DNA from: Rhodospirillaceae bacterium
GTDB taxonomy: Bacteria > Pseudomonadota > Alphaproteobacteria > UBA6615
DNA: 64,000 nucleotides
Direction: 5' to 3'
Assembly (NCBI GenBank): GCA_002713365.1
Contig: PASR01000011.1
Span: 69,527-133,526, forward strand
Under the pieces are notes generated by a model. That model ran no database searches. It was not told where the DNA came from and saw only the letters and a program-made list of their open reading frames with translations. How positions within the stretch are numbered: position 1 is the first letter of the stretch; every line of letters begins with the position of its first letter. Positions 1 through 9,634 of this stretch are shown in pieces. The position numbers and the translations under genes were made by a program.

Positions 1-672
1 TAGGATTGCATGGCCAGCCGCTGTATCCCATTCGCTAGTTGGTCCAAAGCGGGGATAAATATCGGCTTCTCCGGCTGCAAGTAGGCCAAACTTTAAGGCA
101 CTACCACAAGGAACATAACCATTTACCTTTTTATCAACTAGGTAATCTTTCAGGCTATCATTTCTACTATGAGATCGACTGACTAGAACATCTATTCCTT
201 CTATTGGTGTACTACGGCATTCAATTTCAGAACATTTCTCGCTATTAACAACTCGTTTTGCAGACCCAAAGCCGGCACCGAAAAAAAGTATATCAAGGGC
301 AGGAGCATACAAGACACCTAATACTGGTTTTAAATCAATTATTAATCCAATATTAACTGTGAATTCATCGTTACGTTTTACAAATTCTCGAGTGCCATCC
401 AATGGATCAACGCTCCAAAAATTTCGACCAGAAATATCTGGAAAATCTCCAATTGCGATACGTTCTTCAGATACGATAGGGATATTGGGTGTAAGGGAAG
501 TTAAAGCCGATAATATTATAGTTTCGGCAGCCGTATCCGCTTCGGTAACTAGAGATCCGTCTGTCTTTCGCTCCGATGAAAAATCGGTAGCATAAATATC
601 CATAATAGCTACACCTGCATCCCTAGCAATGTTACAGACAGGTTCTAGTAATAGATTATATTCTTTTGACAA
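1..672 (-). CDS. cysQ: CysQ-like 3'(2'),5'-bisphosphate nucleotidase (3' end outside window)
   Basis: Member of the inositol-monophosphatase superfamily. CysQ removes the 3'-phosphate from PAP, a by-product of sulfate assimilation, in the cytoplasm. The sequence shows the metal-site motifs SEE (residues 68-70) and DPLDGT (89-94), followed by the substrate-side SEWD motif near residue 214, which is the last part visible. About 224 residues are present; the family usually has 250-270, so the final helix lies beyond the window edge. I chose a TTG start at 672 because it has an AAGGG ribosome-binding site and no better start is open upstream; the first ATG (603) would cut off a conserved helix. 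Plain inositol-1-monophosphatase is the alternative, but the REFVKR stretch after the DPLDGT motif favours CysQ. Confidence 0.85.
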   Translation of the reverse strand, partial: MSKEYNLLLEPVCNIARDAGVAIMDIYATDFSSERKTDGSLVTEADTAAETIILSALTSLTPNIPIVSEERIAIGDFPDISGRNFWSVDPLDGTREFVKRNDEFTVNIGLIIDLKPVLGVLYAPALDILFFGAGFGSAKRVVNSEKCSEIECRSTPIEGIDVLVSRSHSRNDSLKDYLVDKKVNGYVPCGSALKFGLLAAGEADIYPRFGPTSEWDTAAGHAIL

Positions 673-705
673 AAAACACCCTTAAAAGGTTAGATCTTAA
701 TAATT

Positions 706-3042
706 TTATTCTGCCGCTAGAGGACTATTAGCTGCTTGCCATATTACATCAGGTGTAGCAGGCATATCTATTTCTAGTGAACCGTCTGCCTTATGAAGAG
801 CATCTATAATTGCATTAATTATAGATGCTGGTGCACCAATCGCTCCTGCTTCTCCTGAACCTTTTATACCGAGCGGGTTTGTAACACATTTAACATTTCG
901 CATATTAAAATCGAAGTAAGGAAAATCATCGGCTCTAGGTAACCTATAATCCATAAATGATGCTGTAACTAGCTGTCCCGAATTGTTTTCGTATACGGTA
1001 TGTTCCTGCAGGGCCTGCCCAATTCCTTGTACAATACCACCATGAACTTGGCCTTCAATTAATAGTGGATTTACTACGTCTCCGAAATCATCCATTACTG
1101 TGTATTTTATTATTTCCAGAATGCCAGTTTCAGGATCTATTTCTATCTCACATATATGGCATCCATTTGGATAGGTCGGAGCATCGGGAGTATGACTATA
1201 GGTTTCATCTAGACCTGGTTCTATACCTTCAGGAAGGTTTTCCGCTTTATTAGAGGCACGAGCTACATCGAATAATGACATTGTTCGATCTGTGCCTACT
1301 ACACGAAATGTACAATCGTCGTATACAATATCAGCTTCTGCAGTTTCAAAAATATGAGCGGTAATTTTACGGCCTTTTTCTATAATTGCCTCTGAGGCTT
1401 TGGACACTGCTACTCCACCTACAGTAACTGATCGTGATCCTCCTGTCATTCCAGGAGGCACTTTATCACTATCACCTTGAACAAGAGTTATATTATCTGT
1501 ATCAATACCAAGCCTGTGGGACATAATTTGTTTATACGCTGTGTCATGTCCCTGGCCATTGGTCACTGTGCCTATATAGATAGTGATATGATCGTTAGCA
1601 GTATCAAACTTAATATCTGCTACTTCTGCGTTTCCTCCACCACATTTTTCAACGTAAGTTGCCATGCCTATGCCATGCAGTTTACCTCTATTTAAACTAT
1701 CTTCTTGCCGACTGGATGCGCCCGACCAATCAGCGCGTTTCATACCTGCATCCATTATGTTTGCAAATTCACCACTATCGAATACGTCACCCAGGGCGGT
1801 TGTATAGGGTAATTGATCAGGATTTATAAAATTTCTCCTTCGTATTTCGTCTTGGGATAAGCCCATTTCACGTCCACATTTATCGACAAGTCTCTCTATA
1901 CAGTAAATAGCTTCGGGACGTCCTGCTCCACGATATGCGTCAGTTGGAACTGTATTTGTATGAATACCTTTGACATTAGCCCAGATACATGGAATTGAAT
2001 AAAGACCATTAAGCATTCCAGTCCCAGCTTCAGTAGGTATGAAAGCACCAAAATGGGACAGATATGCACCAAGATTAGCATGAGTAGTAACTCTTAGGCC
2101 TAAAAATTTGCCAGTTTCATCCATTGCCATTTCAGCTACGGTTTCATGATCACGGGCTTGAATGTCAGACATAAAGCCCTCACCTCGATCTGAAGACCAT
2201 TTAACTGGACACTTCAATTTTCTGGCGGCCCAGACAACAATAGGCTGTTCAGGATGAGGAAAAATTTTCATACCAAAGCCACCACCTACATCTCCAGTAA
2301 TAACTTGCAAGTTTTCTTTGCCTATTTGTAGTATATGATCTCCAATAGTATCTCTTAAAATATGAGTTCCTTGGGATGAAGTGTAGAGAGTGGACCGTCC
2401 AGTTTTCGAGTTGTAGTCACCTATAGCACCTCTTGGTTCCATCGAATTAACTACGATGCGGTTATTAGTCAAACTAAGTTTTGTAACTCTTTTTGCCTTT
2501 GCAAATGCTTTTTCTGTTTCTTCACGGTTTCCTTTTCCCCAATTGAAACAAATGTTATTAGGGATATCATCATGAACTAGTATTGCTCCTTCTAGGGACG
2601 AATTATATGTATGAGTTGTTGATGGCATCTCTTCATATGATATTTCTATAAATTCAGCAGCGTCACGGGCTTGGTGCAAAGTTTTAGCTACTATCACTGC
2701 TACAGGCTCACCCACATGCCTTACCCGTTCTTGGGCTAAGATGGGTCTATATGTATTTGCTCTGTCACTGCCATCTATATTTTTAACAGGTGCCATACTA
2801 GGCATAGGTTTTATACCCTCTTTGGCTACGTCATCACCTGTCAACACTAGTAAAACACCGGGCGCTAATTTAGCTTCATCAATATTAATAGAATTTATTT
2901 TAGCATGCGAATATGGTGAACGCAGTATGTACGCATAAGTCTGGCCTTTTAATGATATGTCGTCATTATAACGACCCCCACCTGTTAATAGGCGTTGATC
3001 CTCTATTCGTGTAACAGCTTGACCTATGCCGAATTGACCCAT
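706..3042 (-). CDS. Xanthine dehydrogenase-family molybdopterin-binding subunit (form II CoxL-like)
   Basis: Large catalytic subunit of a molybdenum hydroxylase, 778 residues, about full length for the CO dehydrogenase large-subunit family. The N-terminal hammerhead domain begins at the RIEDQRLLTGGGRY motif. The active-site loop reads AYRGAGR (about residues 368-374), which marks form II. True form I CO dehydrogenase carries AYXCSFR with the copper-binding cysteine. The C-terminal GSGEAGAIGAP motif holds the catalytic glutamate. By family knowledge it would oxidise an aldehyde, heterocycle or other small substrate, passing electrons to FAD and 2Fe-2S subunits. Those coxM and coxS partners are not in this window: upstream is a divergent ArsC-like gene and downstream is cysQ. 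The substrate cannot be told from sequence. Confidence 0.88.
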   Translation of the reverse strand: MGQFGIGQAVTRIEDQRLLTGGGRYNDDISLKGQTYAYILRSPYSHAKINSINIDEAKLAPGVLLVLTGDDVAKEGIKPMPSMAPVKNIDGSDRANTYRPILAQERVRHVGEPVAVIVAKTLHQARDAAEFIEISYEEMPSTTHTYNSSLEGAILVHDDIPNNICFNWGKGNREETEKAFAKAKRVTKLSLTNNRIVVNSMEPRGAIGDYNSKTGRSTLYTSSQGTHILRDTIGDHILQIGKENLQVITGDVGGGFGMKIFPHPEQPIVVWAARKLKCPVKWSSDRGEGFMSDIQARDHETVAEMAMDETGKFLGLRVTTHANLGAYLSHFGAFIPTEAGTGMLNGLYSIPCIWANVKGIHTNTVPTDAYRGAGRPEAIYCIERLVDKCGREMGLSQDEIRRRNFINPDQLPYTTALGDVFDSGEFANIMDAGMKRADWSGASSRQEDSLNRGKLHGIGMATYVEKCGGGNAEVADIKFDTANDHITIYIGTVTNGQGHDTAYKQIMSHRLGIDTDNITLVQGDSDKVPPGMTGGSRSVTVGGVAVSKASEAIIEKGRKITAHIFETAEADIVYDDCTFRVVGTDRTMSLFDVARASNKAENLPEGIEPGLDETYSHTPDAPTYPNGCHICEIEIDPETGILEIIKYTVMDDFGDVVNPLLIEGQVHGGIVQGIGQALQEHTVYENNSGQLVTASFMDYRLPRADDFPYFDFNMRNVKCVTNPLGIKGSGEAGAIGAPASIINAIIDALHKADGSLEIDMPATPDVIWQAANSPLAAE

Positions 3043-3217
3043 TTCGCTATCCCCTTTTTTAACATTAAATAGAATATACTCAGAAATTATTTAAATAATA
3101 GTGAAAGTATTACTGCTGCTCCAGCCTTGATTTGTATTTTGCAAATAGAATCTTTAGGTAATTTTATGGTTTGCATGTTAAACATAGTAAAATAAATAAT
3201 TTGATGGAATAAGTTTC

Positions 3218-3568
3218 ATGATAACTGTGTATGGTCTTAAGACCTGCGATACCACAAAAAAATCATTAAAGTGGTTGGAACGCAGAGAAGTTCCTCATCG
3301 TTACCTAGATGTGAGGGCCGATGGTGTGGATTTAGAACGCTTAACTCTCTGGGCTATGGAAGTTGGTTGGGAAGTGCTTATGAATCGCGGTAGTACAACA
3401 TGGCGAAATTTACCTGATGTAATCCGTGAAAATGTTAATGAAGACACAGCTCTTGCTTTGATGGTTGAAAATCCGACGCTAATTAAGCGCCCTGTTATAG
3501 AAATAGATGGTGGATTAATCGTTGGGTTTAAACCCTCGCAACAACGTGAGCTTGAAGAAGTAATATAG
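3218..3568 (+). CDS. ArsC/Spx-family thioredoxin-fold reductase (YffB-like)
   Basis: Small cytoplasmic protein of 116 residues with the ArsC/Spx/YffB fold. The N-terminus has a beta strand followed by a single cysteine (Cys10) in the GLKTCDTTKKS motif, where glutaredoxin-like relatives have CXXC. The conserved KRPVIE segment near residue 91 supplies the cis-proline that faces the cysteine. The YffB group is glutathione-dependent and poorly understood; arsenate reductase activity should not be assumed, because no ars operon genes are nearby. It stands alone, divergent from the CoxL-like gene and convergent with the permease whose stop codon lies 11 bp past its own. Confidence 0.85.
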   Translation: MITVYGLKTCDTTKKSLKWLERREVPHRYLDVRADGVDLERLTLWAMEVGWEVLMNRGSTTWRNLPDVIRENVNEDTALALMVENPTLIKRPVIEIDGGLIVGFKPSQQRELEEVI

Positions 3569-3578
3569 ACATTTCGGT

Positions 3579-5345
3579 TTATAGCGGCCAAACCATAAGT
3601 ATTAATGGTACCGAAACAATTACTATAAGAATTTCAAGTGGAAGGCCCATACGCCAGTAGTCACCGAATTTATAACCACCTGGACCCATTACTAATACAT
3701 TATTCTGATGCCCTATTGGAGTTAAAAAGGCGCATGATGCTCCTATGGCTATAGCCATTAAAAAAGGGTCAACGCTTACTTCTAATTGTTGGGCTATAGC
3801 AGATCCGATAGGGGCCATAACGATTGCAGTGGCTGCGTTATTCATCAAATCTGATAATGTCATAGTAACTACTAGCAGCATTGCAATAATTACAAAAGTT
3901 GGAACTGAGGAAGCAAGATCAGATATTCCGTGCGCTATAAGCTCTGTACCTCCAGTTAATTGCAATGCATTTCCGAGAGGAATCATTGAGCCAAGTAAAA
4001 TGATTACTGGCCAGTCAATTGATTCATAAGCATCACGAGGAGGTATTGTTCTTAATAATATTAGAACAATAACGACAGTAGAAAAAGATATATGTATAGG
4101 AACAAAGTTGAAAGCAGTAGCTAATATAGCGAAGGTAAATAATGTTATTGGTAACCATACTTTTTTAGGGCGTCCAAAAGAAAGTCCTCGTTCGGCAAGA
4201 GGCAGACAGCCAAGGGTAGTAGCTATTTCTGCTAGCGAATCCATTTCGCCTTGCAAGAGAAGTATATCTCCAGCTTTAAAAATAACGTTACCTAATTTTT
4301 CGTTTACAGGTTGGCCTTGTCTCGCCATTGCAATTAAGGCAACGCTATAGCGTTGCCTCAGTTTGAGTATTTGAGCAGATCGACCTTCGATAAATGAACT
4401 AGGAGGAACTACAACCTCAATCAGTCCTATTTCATCGGATCGGAGATTCTCATCATTAAGCTTGTTATCATTGGCGAGTTCTATGTCTTTTTCATTTATT
4501 AGTTTGTCAAAAATAGCCGGATCAGTTCTGATTAGTAATCGATCATTAGCTTTTAGAGCTACTCTACTTAAATTATTAAGAATTCGGGTATTATCACGAA
4601 TAAGACCTACAACAATCGAGCGTTCCTCAGTATAGTTCTCTAACTCTGATATAGATCTGCCGATAAAATTAGAATCACAAGGAATTTTTACCTCCGTTAC
4701 GTAATTATCTACATCAAACAAATCTATGGCTGATCTACGTCCTTTTCTATTTTTTGGTATAAAGCGCCATCCTATTAAAATAATATAAATTAGACCTACA
4801 ACTGCCACTGGCGCACCGACGGGGGCAAAATCAAATAAACGAAATGGCTCTCCAGTTACGTTAGTACGATAATTAGCAATTATTATATTAGGTGGTGTTC
4901 CAATCAGAGTTACTAATCCACCTAATATTGAGCCAAAAGACAAGGGCATTAATAAAGCACTGGGTTTTTTATTAATACGCAGGGCTATAGGCATTAGAAG
5001 AGCGAGTGCACCAATGTTATTCATAAAAGCTGATAGAGTGGCGCCTAGGCTGGATAAAACTCCTCTTTGAATTGATTGGCTATAATTTTTACGAAATAAA
5101 GAAACAGCAATGTAATCAATTATACCAGATGTTTGTAAAGCTTTGCTTATTACCAGTACTGCTGCAACGGTGATAACGGCCGGGTGGCTAAATCCACTAA
5201 ATGCATTTTCAGATGGTATTACACCAGAAATTACAGCGGATAATAAAGCGGTAAAGGCAACAATATCATAGCGCCATTTTCCTAGTGAAAAAAACAGCAT
5301 TGATAAGCCAAGAATCGAGAAGATAATGGCTTGATCAGACGTCAA
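3579..5345 (-). CDS. SLC13/DASS-type permease with two TrkA-C (RCK_C) domains
   Basis: Inner-membrane transporter of 588 residues. It has an N-terminal block of hydrophobic helices (about 1-195), a soluble insert (about 205-395) and a second membrane block to the C-terminus. The insert contains two TrkA-C-like modules, recognisable from paired stretches such as RVALKANDRLLI and GNVIFKAGDILLL. This arrangement is typical of the SLC13/ArsB-like family, in which members move sulfate, dicarboxylates or other anions with sodium. Both membrane halves carry the family's asparagine-rich signatures, SAFMNNIGALAL and SDLMNNAATA. The substrate is not determined by the sequence. It is a single gene with no obvious metabolic partner; sulfate is plausible given cysQ nearby, but this is a guess. 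Confidence 0.85.
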   Translation of the reverse strand: MTSDQAIIFSILGLSMLFFSLGKWRYDIVAFTALLSAVISGVIPSENAFSGFSHPAVITVAAVLVISKALQTSGIIDYIAVSLFRKNYSQSIQRGVLSSLGATLSAFMNNIGALALLMPIALRINKKPSALLMPLSFGSILGGLVTLIGTPPNIIIANYRTNVTGEPFRLFDFAPVGAPVAVVGLIYIILIGWRFIPKNRKGRRSAIDLFDVDNYVTEVKIPCDSNFIGRSISELENYTEERSIVVGLIRDNTRILNNLSRVALKANDRLLIRTDPAIFDKLINEKDIELANDNKLNDENLRSDEIGLIEVVVPPSSFIEGRSAQILKLRQRYSVALIAMARQGQPVNEKLGNVIFKAGDILLLQGEMDSLAEIATTLGCLPLAERGLSFGRPKKVWLPITLFTFAILATAFNFVPIHISFSTVVIVLILLRTIPPRDAYESIDWPVIILLGSMIPLGNALQLTGGTELIAHGISDLASSVPTFVIIAMLLVVTMTLSDLMNNAATAIVMAPIGSAIAQQLEVSVDPFLMAIAIGASCAFLTPIGHQNNVLVMGPGGYKFGDYWRMGLPLEILIVIVSVPLILMVWPL

Positions 5346-5442
5346 TTTATTTACCGAAAATGAGAAAGTGCCTAATATATATGAGCATAATTATCACACG
5401 GTTATATTTGCCTTAATAGTTGAGACATATAAGTAGATAAGC

Positions 5443-6402
5443 TTATTCAAAAGCTTCTTCCCAATTACCTTGGGTAGCAGCTTTAGAATATTCGGTGGCA
5501 CGGTTTTCAAAAAAGTTTGCGTGCTCAACACCGTTAAGCATTTCTTCCATCCAAGGTAATGGATTCTTTTCTATACGATATACTGGTTGAAGGCCGAGCT
5601 GAACTAAACGTCTGTCTGCAATATACCGAATATACTTTTTAACTTCACGGCCTTCGAGACCCTCTATTCCTCCCATTTCAAAAGCCAGGTCGATAAATGC
5701 ATCTTCATGGTGTAATACTGTTTCACACGCCACATATAGGTCACGTTGGAATTCGTCATCCCAAATTTCTGGGTTCTCGTGTATGAAGGTACGAAATAGT
5801 TTAATAATTGAAGCTGTATGCAGACTTTCGTCGCGAACGGACCAGGTAACTATTTGTCCCATTCCTTTCATCTTATTAAAGCGAGGAAAGTTTAGCAAAA
5901 TTGCGAAAGAAGCAAACAGCTGCAGTCCTTCTGTGAACGCTCCAAACATAGCCAGAGTTTTAGCTATGTCTCTGTTAGTAGAGACACCAAACTCTTGCAT
6001 ATAATCATATTTATCTTTCATTTGCTGATATTTTAGAAAAGCCGAGTACTCGGTTTCGGGCATTCCAATTGTATCAAGTAGGTGGGAATACGCCGAAACA
6101 TGAACTGTCTCTATATTAGAAAAGGCAGCCAACATCATTAGAACTTCTGTAGGTTTGAAAACCTGCGAGTAATGTTTCATATAACAATTATTTACTTCTA
6201 CATCAGCTTGAGTAAAAAAGCGAAAAATATGCGTAAGAAGATTTCTTTCACTATTGTTAAGAGTTCGATGCCAATCTTTAACATCATCTGCTAAAGGTAC
6301 TTCTTCGGGAAGCCAGTGGACTCGTTGTTGTTGAAGCCAGGCATCATATGCCCAAGGATATTTGAAAGGTTTATATTGTATTCGTTCTTCTAGTAACGAC
6401 AT
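5443..6402 (-). CDS. nrdB: Ribonucleotide reductase class Ia, beta subunit
   Basis: Radical-generating subunit of aerobic ribonucleotide reductase, which makes dNTPs from ribonucleoside diphosphates. With the ATG at 6402 the protein has 319 residues. All six expected iron ligands are visible: Asp67, Glu98, His101, Glu158, Glu192 and His195. The radical tyrosine is Tyr105 in the ETVHVSAYSH motif, so this is a conventional tyrosyl-radical enzyme rather than a Tyr-less subclass. The frame stays open 13 codons upstream, but the family's N-terminus matches MSLLEERIQYKP. It lies 99 bp downstream of nrdA on the same strand and is presumably co-transcribed with it. Confidence 0.96.
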   Translation of the reverse strand: MSLLEERIQYKPFKYPWAYDAWLQQQRVHWLPEEVPLADDVKDWHRTLNNSERNLLTHIFRFFTQADVEVNNCYMKHYSQVFKPTEVLMMLAAFSNIETVHVSAYSHLLDTIGMPETEYSAFLKYQQMKDKYDYMQEFGVSTNRDIAKTLAMFGAFTEGLQLFASFAILLNFPRFNKMKGMGQIVTWSVRDESLHTASIIKLFRTFIHENPEIWDDEFQRDLYVACETVLHHEDAFIDLAFEMGGIEGLEGREVKKYIRYIADRRLVQLGLQPVYRIEKNPLPWMEEMLNGVEHANFFENRATEYSKAATQGNWEEAFE

Positions 6403-6501
6403 TTTATAGTTCCCAAAACAAACTTCTCGGATAAAACACAAGATTTTATGCCGAGTAGGTAATAATTATAATATTAGCAAATAGATTACATCATATATAT
6501 T

Positions 6502-8535
6502 TTACTGGCAGGCCAAACACTCCTCATAATCATTATGGCTTGCCGCTAAGCGATCAGCTTCTTCATCATTTGTTAATGCAGCCGTGTTAGTAGAGGCAAC
6601 ATTCTCAGAACGCTGAAGTGATTTTGAACGACAATAGTAAAGACTTTTTACACCCTTTTTCCAAGCTTGGTAATGAATTTGATGAAGGTCACGCTTATGA
6701 ACATCAGCTTTTAAAAATACATTAAGAGATTGTGACTGACAAACTTGGTCTGCCCGATCTGCTGCGAGGTCTATAACCCAGCGTTGATCAATTTCAAAAG
6801 CTGTTTTAAACACAGCTTTTTCATCATCTGATAAAAATTCTAGATTCTGAACAGAACCTTCATTTGTTATTATTGATGACCATACATCATCTGTATTCTT
6901 ACCTTTTTCTTCTAGTAGTCTAGTCAATGCTTTGGATCTTACATTAAACGAGCCGGATAATGTTTTATGGGTAAAGCTATTAGCAGCAATTGGCTCTATA
7001 CCTGGAGATGAGCCACCGCAAATAATTGAGATTGATGCGGTAGGAGCTATAGCTATTTTATTAGAAAAACGTTCCATAATTCCATAGTCTTCAGCATCAG
7101 GACAGGCCCCACGTTCTTTTGCCAATACAACAGATGCAGCATCAACACCAGATTTTATGTGCCGGAACATATTGTTGTTCCAACCTTTAGCTATAGCAGA
7201 TTCAAATGGAATCATATGGTCTTGAAGAAAAGAATGGAATCCCATAACACCTAAGCCTACTGATCTCTCACGCATAGCCGCGTAAGTAGCTCTATCAAAG
7301 GAATCTGATGCATTATCAATGAAATCTTGGAGTACATTATCTAAAAAGCGCATAACATCTTCAACAAATTTTGGGTGCTCTTTCCACTCAGTAAATTTTT
7401 CTAGGTTCAGTGATGATAAACAACATACTGCTGTCCGTTGTTTTCCATGATGATCGGTTCCTGTAGGTAGTGTAATTTCTGAGCAAAGATTAGATGTTTT
7501 TACTGTAAGACCAGCCATTTTATGATGTTCAGGTATGCTTTTATTAACTGTATCGGAATAGACAATATAGGGTTCACCGGTTTCTACCCTGGCTGTTAGG
7601 ACTCTTATCCATAATGAACGGGCTGAAACACGCGAAATTGGTGCACTGTCCTTTGGGCTGACTAGAGCCCAATCTTCATCAGCTTCTACAGCACGCATGA
7701 AGTCATCAGAGATCAAAACACCATGATGTAGGTTGGGAGTTTTCCGATTTGGATCACCACCAGTAGGCCGACGCATTTCAATAAATTCTTCAATCTCTGG
7801 ATGAGAAATAGGTAGATATACTGCAGCTGAACCTCGTCGCAGTGAACCTTGACTAATTGCTAGTGTTAAAGAATCCATTACTCTAATAAAAGGAACTACT
7901 CCTGAGGTTTTTCCATTACGTCCAACTTGTTCTCCTATTGAACGAAGATTTCCCCAGTAGCTACCAATACCTCCACCACGAGCAGCCAGCCAAACGTTTT
8001 CATTCCATAGATCCACGATTCCTTCTAGAGAATCTGAGGCTTCATTTAGAAAACATGATATAGGTAAACCTCGTTTACTCCCTCCATTAGATAAAACTGG
8101 TGTAGAAGGCATAAACCAAAGATTTGAAATATAATCATAAATACGTTGGGCATGCTCAGAATCATCTCCATAATGAGCAGCGACTCGAGCAAACAGTTTT
8201 TGGGGTTCACCAGCCTCTTCAGGAAGTAGGTAGCGATCTTCTAAGGTCTCTTTGCCGAATGCCGTTAAGTTTTCATCACGAGACGGATCTATAATAATAC
8301 GAACACGTTCAGTCTGGTAAACATTTGCCGTGCTATCTTCTTGGCTTATTTGATTGTTTTGAGTTTCGATGTGCTCATCAAATAGGGAGGGCTGTTGATT
8401 TTGTAATGATTCTGGCTCAACATCTTTATTTTGTTTAACTACTTCATTGTCAGGACTCAACTTCTGACTTTCTTCTTTAATAAACACTTTATCCACAGCT
8501 TCTTCTTCAGCTGAAATACCTACAGACCCATCCAT
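6502..8535 (-). CDS. nrdA: Ribonucleotide reductase class Ia, alpha (catalytic) subunit
   Basis: Catalytic subunit, 677 residues from the ATG at 8535. The key residues are present: Cys161 (partner of the redox pair), the N-L-C-S-E active-site motif at 349-353, Cys371, the paired tyrosines of the radical-transfer path in SLYYCRS, and the C-terminal CLAC thiols that exchange electrons with thioredoxin or glutaredoxin. The N-terminus has a low-complexity acidic and glutamine-rich segment (about 8-75) and no ATP-cone, so the usual overall-activity allosteric domain is missing. A GTG at 8628 in the same frame has no ribosome-binding site, whereas the ATG at 8535 follows AAAGGGG by 8 bases. It forms an operon with nrdB. 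Confidence 0.95.
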   Translation of the reverse strand: MDGSVGISAEEEAVDKVFIKEESQKLSPDNEVVKQNKDVEPESLQNQQPSLFDEHIETQNNQISQEDSTANVYQTERVRIIIDPSRDENLTAFGKETLEDRYLLPEEAGEPQKLFARVAAHYGDDSEHAQRIYDYISNLWFMPSTPVLSNGGSKRGLPISCFLNEASDSLEGIVDLWNENVWLAARGGGIGSYWGNLRSIGEQVGRNGKTSGVVPFIRVMDSLTLAISQGSLRRGSAAVYLPISHPEIEEFIEMRRPTGGDPNRKTPNLHHGVLISDDFMRAVEADEDWALVSPKDSAPISRVSARSLWIRVLTARVETGEPYIVYSDTVNKSIPEHHKMAGLTVKTSNLCSEITLPTGTDHHGKQRTAVCCLSSLNLEKFTEWKEHPKFVEDVMRFLDNVLQDFIDNASDSFDRATYAAMRERSVGLGVMGFHSFLQDHMIPFESAIAKGWNNNMFRHIKSGVDAASVVLAKERGACPDAEDYGIMERFSNKIAIAPTASISIICGGSSPGIEPIAANSFTHKTLSGSFNVRSKALTRLLEEKGKNTDDVWSSIITNEGSVQNLEFLSDDEKAVFKTAFEIDQRWVIDLAADRADQVCQSQSLNVFLKADVHKRDLHQIHYQAWKKGVKSLYYCRSKSLQRSENVASTNTAALTNDEEADRLAASHNDYEECLACQ

Positions 8536-8642
8536 ACGCCATGCCCCTTTTGAAACTCTAACCAGGTCGTCCACATGCTGTGAGTAATTCCCAGCTAATA
8601 ATCTGGAAGATTTACAACATATAGTCACGAGTGATCAGTGTA

Positions 8643-8658
8643 ACACTAAATATTGACC
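8643..8658. promoter_or_regulatory. Possible single NrdR-box-like site upstream of nrdA
   Basis: The 16-mer at this position agrees at 12 of 16 positions with the NrdR consensus ACACwATATnTTGTGT, failing mainly in the last three bases. It overlaps a perfect odd palindrome, AGTGT-A-ACACT, at 8637-8647. It lies about 108 bp before the chosen nrdA start. NrdR normally binds pairs of boxes spaced three helical turns apart, and I do not see a second good box, so this is only a weak candidate. Confidence 0.25.
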
Positions 8659-8875
8659 TGCTGTCACCGTGAACAATACATGAACATCTTACTCTAATGA
8701 ATTTTTTCGTCAATAATATCTATTTAAAATGTATAAAATTTTTTTATTATTATAAATTTTTGGCTGTTATGCTCGGGTTTGGCTCTATAAATGGATAATT
8801 ATTTATTTTTTAGATACTGGATAAAAAATATATTTATTTTTTATTTTTTATTATTTTTATTTTAGTGTGTCTTAT

Positions 8876-9634
8876 ATGTGCGGTCGTTTTGGACTAATTC
8901 ACTCTTTAGAAGAGATATTACGAGTCTATTCATTAGATATGGATATGATTAATTTTCAGCCACGTTTTAATATAGCTCCTGGCCAGGATATATTAACTAT
9001 TACTTCACAAAATCACCGTGAAAAAATTAAAAATGTTGCAAGCATTTTTAAATGGGGTTTTGTTCCATCCTGGTCTAGGGATAGTTCTGTGGGCTCAAAA
9101 ATGATAAACGCTAGGGCTGAAACTATCTATAAAAAGCCCGCTTTTTCTTCTGCCTTTAAAAGTAGACGCTGTCTTGTTCCCGCTAGTGGCTTTTATGAAT
9201 GGCAAACTCAATCCACAGGTGCTAAGCAACCATTCTGGATTTCTGCGGCTGATGGGGGTCTTCTTACATTTGCAGGTTTATGGGAAAGTTGGGTATCAAA
9301 TGGCGGTGATAATCTACAAACATGTACTATAATAACTACTAGCGCTAACAATAGTTTATCTAATATACATGGTCGTATGCCTGTTATTATCGGGCCAGAT
9401 AATTTCAATGCTTGGTTGAAAAGTGATTACAGCTCAATCCAATCATCAACTATTACAACTGATCTTTTAAGAAGTTCTCCTGATGCGGTAACATTAGCAT
9501 GGCCAGTTTCAAGAATGGTTAATAATACCTCTAATGGAGGAGCTGATCTAATTTCTCCTGTTGATTTATCATTAGAAAATAACGATCAATATAAACCCCA
9601 ACTTAATAAGCAAGGCAAATTGTTTCCGTTTTGA
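8876..9634 (+). CDS. SOS response-associated peptidase family protein (YedK/HMCES)
   Basis: Protects abasic sites in single-stranded DNA by forming a covalent thiazolidine link through its N-terminal cysteine. The protein (252 residues) begins MCGRFGL, so Cys2 becomes the catalytic N-terminus after methionine removal; this fixes the start at 8876 rather than the in-frame ATG-less extension three codons upstream. Further family motifs are RFNIAPGQ (about 31-38), KWGFVPSW (about 58-65), NARAET (about 77-82), RCLVPASGFYEW (about 98-109) and GRMPVI with its active-site histidine just before (about 166-171). It is a lone gene behind a very AT-rich intergenic stretch. No LexA box was recognised by eye. 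Confidence 0.93.
   Translation: MCGRFGLIHSLEEILRVYSLDMDMINFQPRFNIAPGQDILTITSQNHREKIKNVASIFKWGFVPSWSRDSSVGSKMINARAETIYKKPAFSSAFKSRRCLVPASGFYEWQTQSTGAKQPFWISAADGGLLTFAGLWESWVSNGGDNLQTCTIITTSANNSLSNIHGRMPVIIGPDNFNAWLKSDYSSIQSSTITTDLLRSSPDAVTLAWPVSRMVNNTSNGGADLISPVDLSLENNDQYKPQLNKQGKLFPF

Noticed and set aside
359-595. Plus-strand 78-codon open frame
   Set aside because: It is the complement of the CysQ-like gene, whose motifs are clear on the minus strand.
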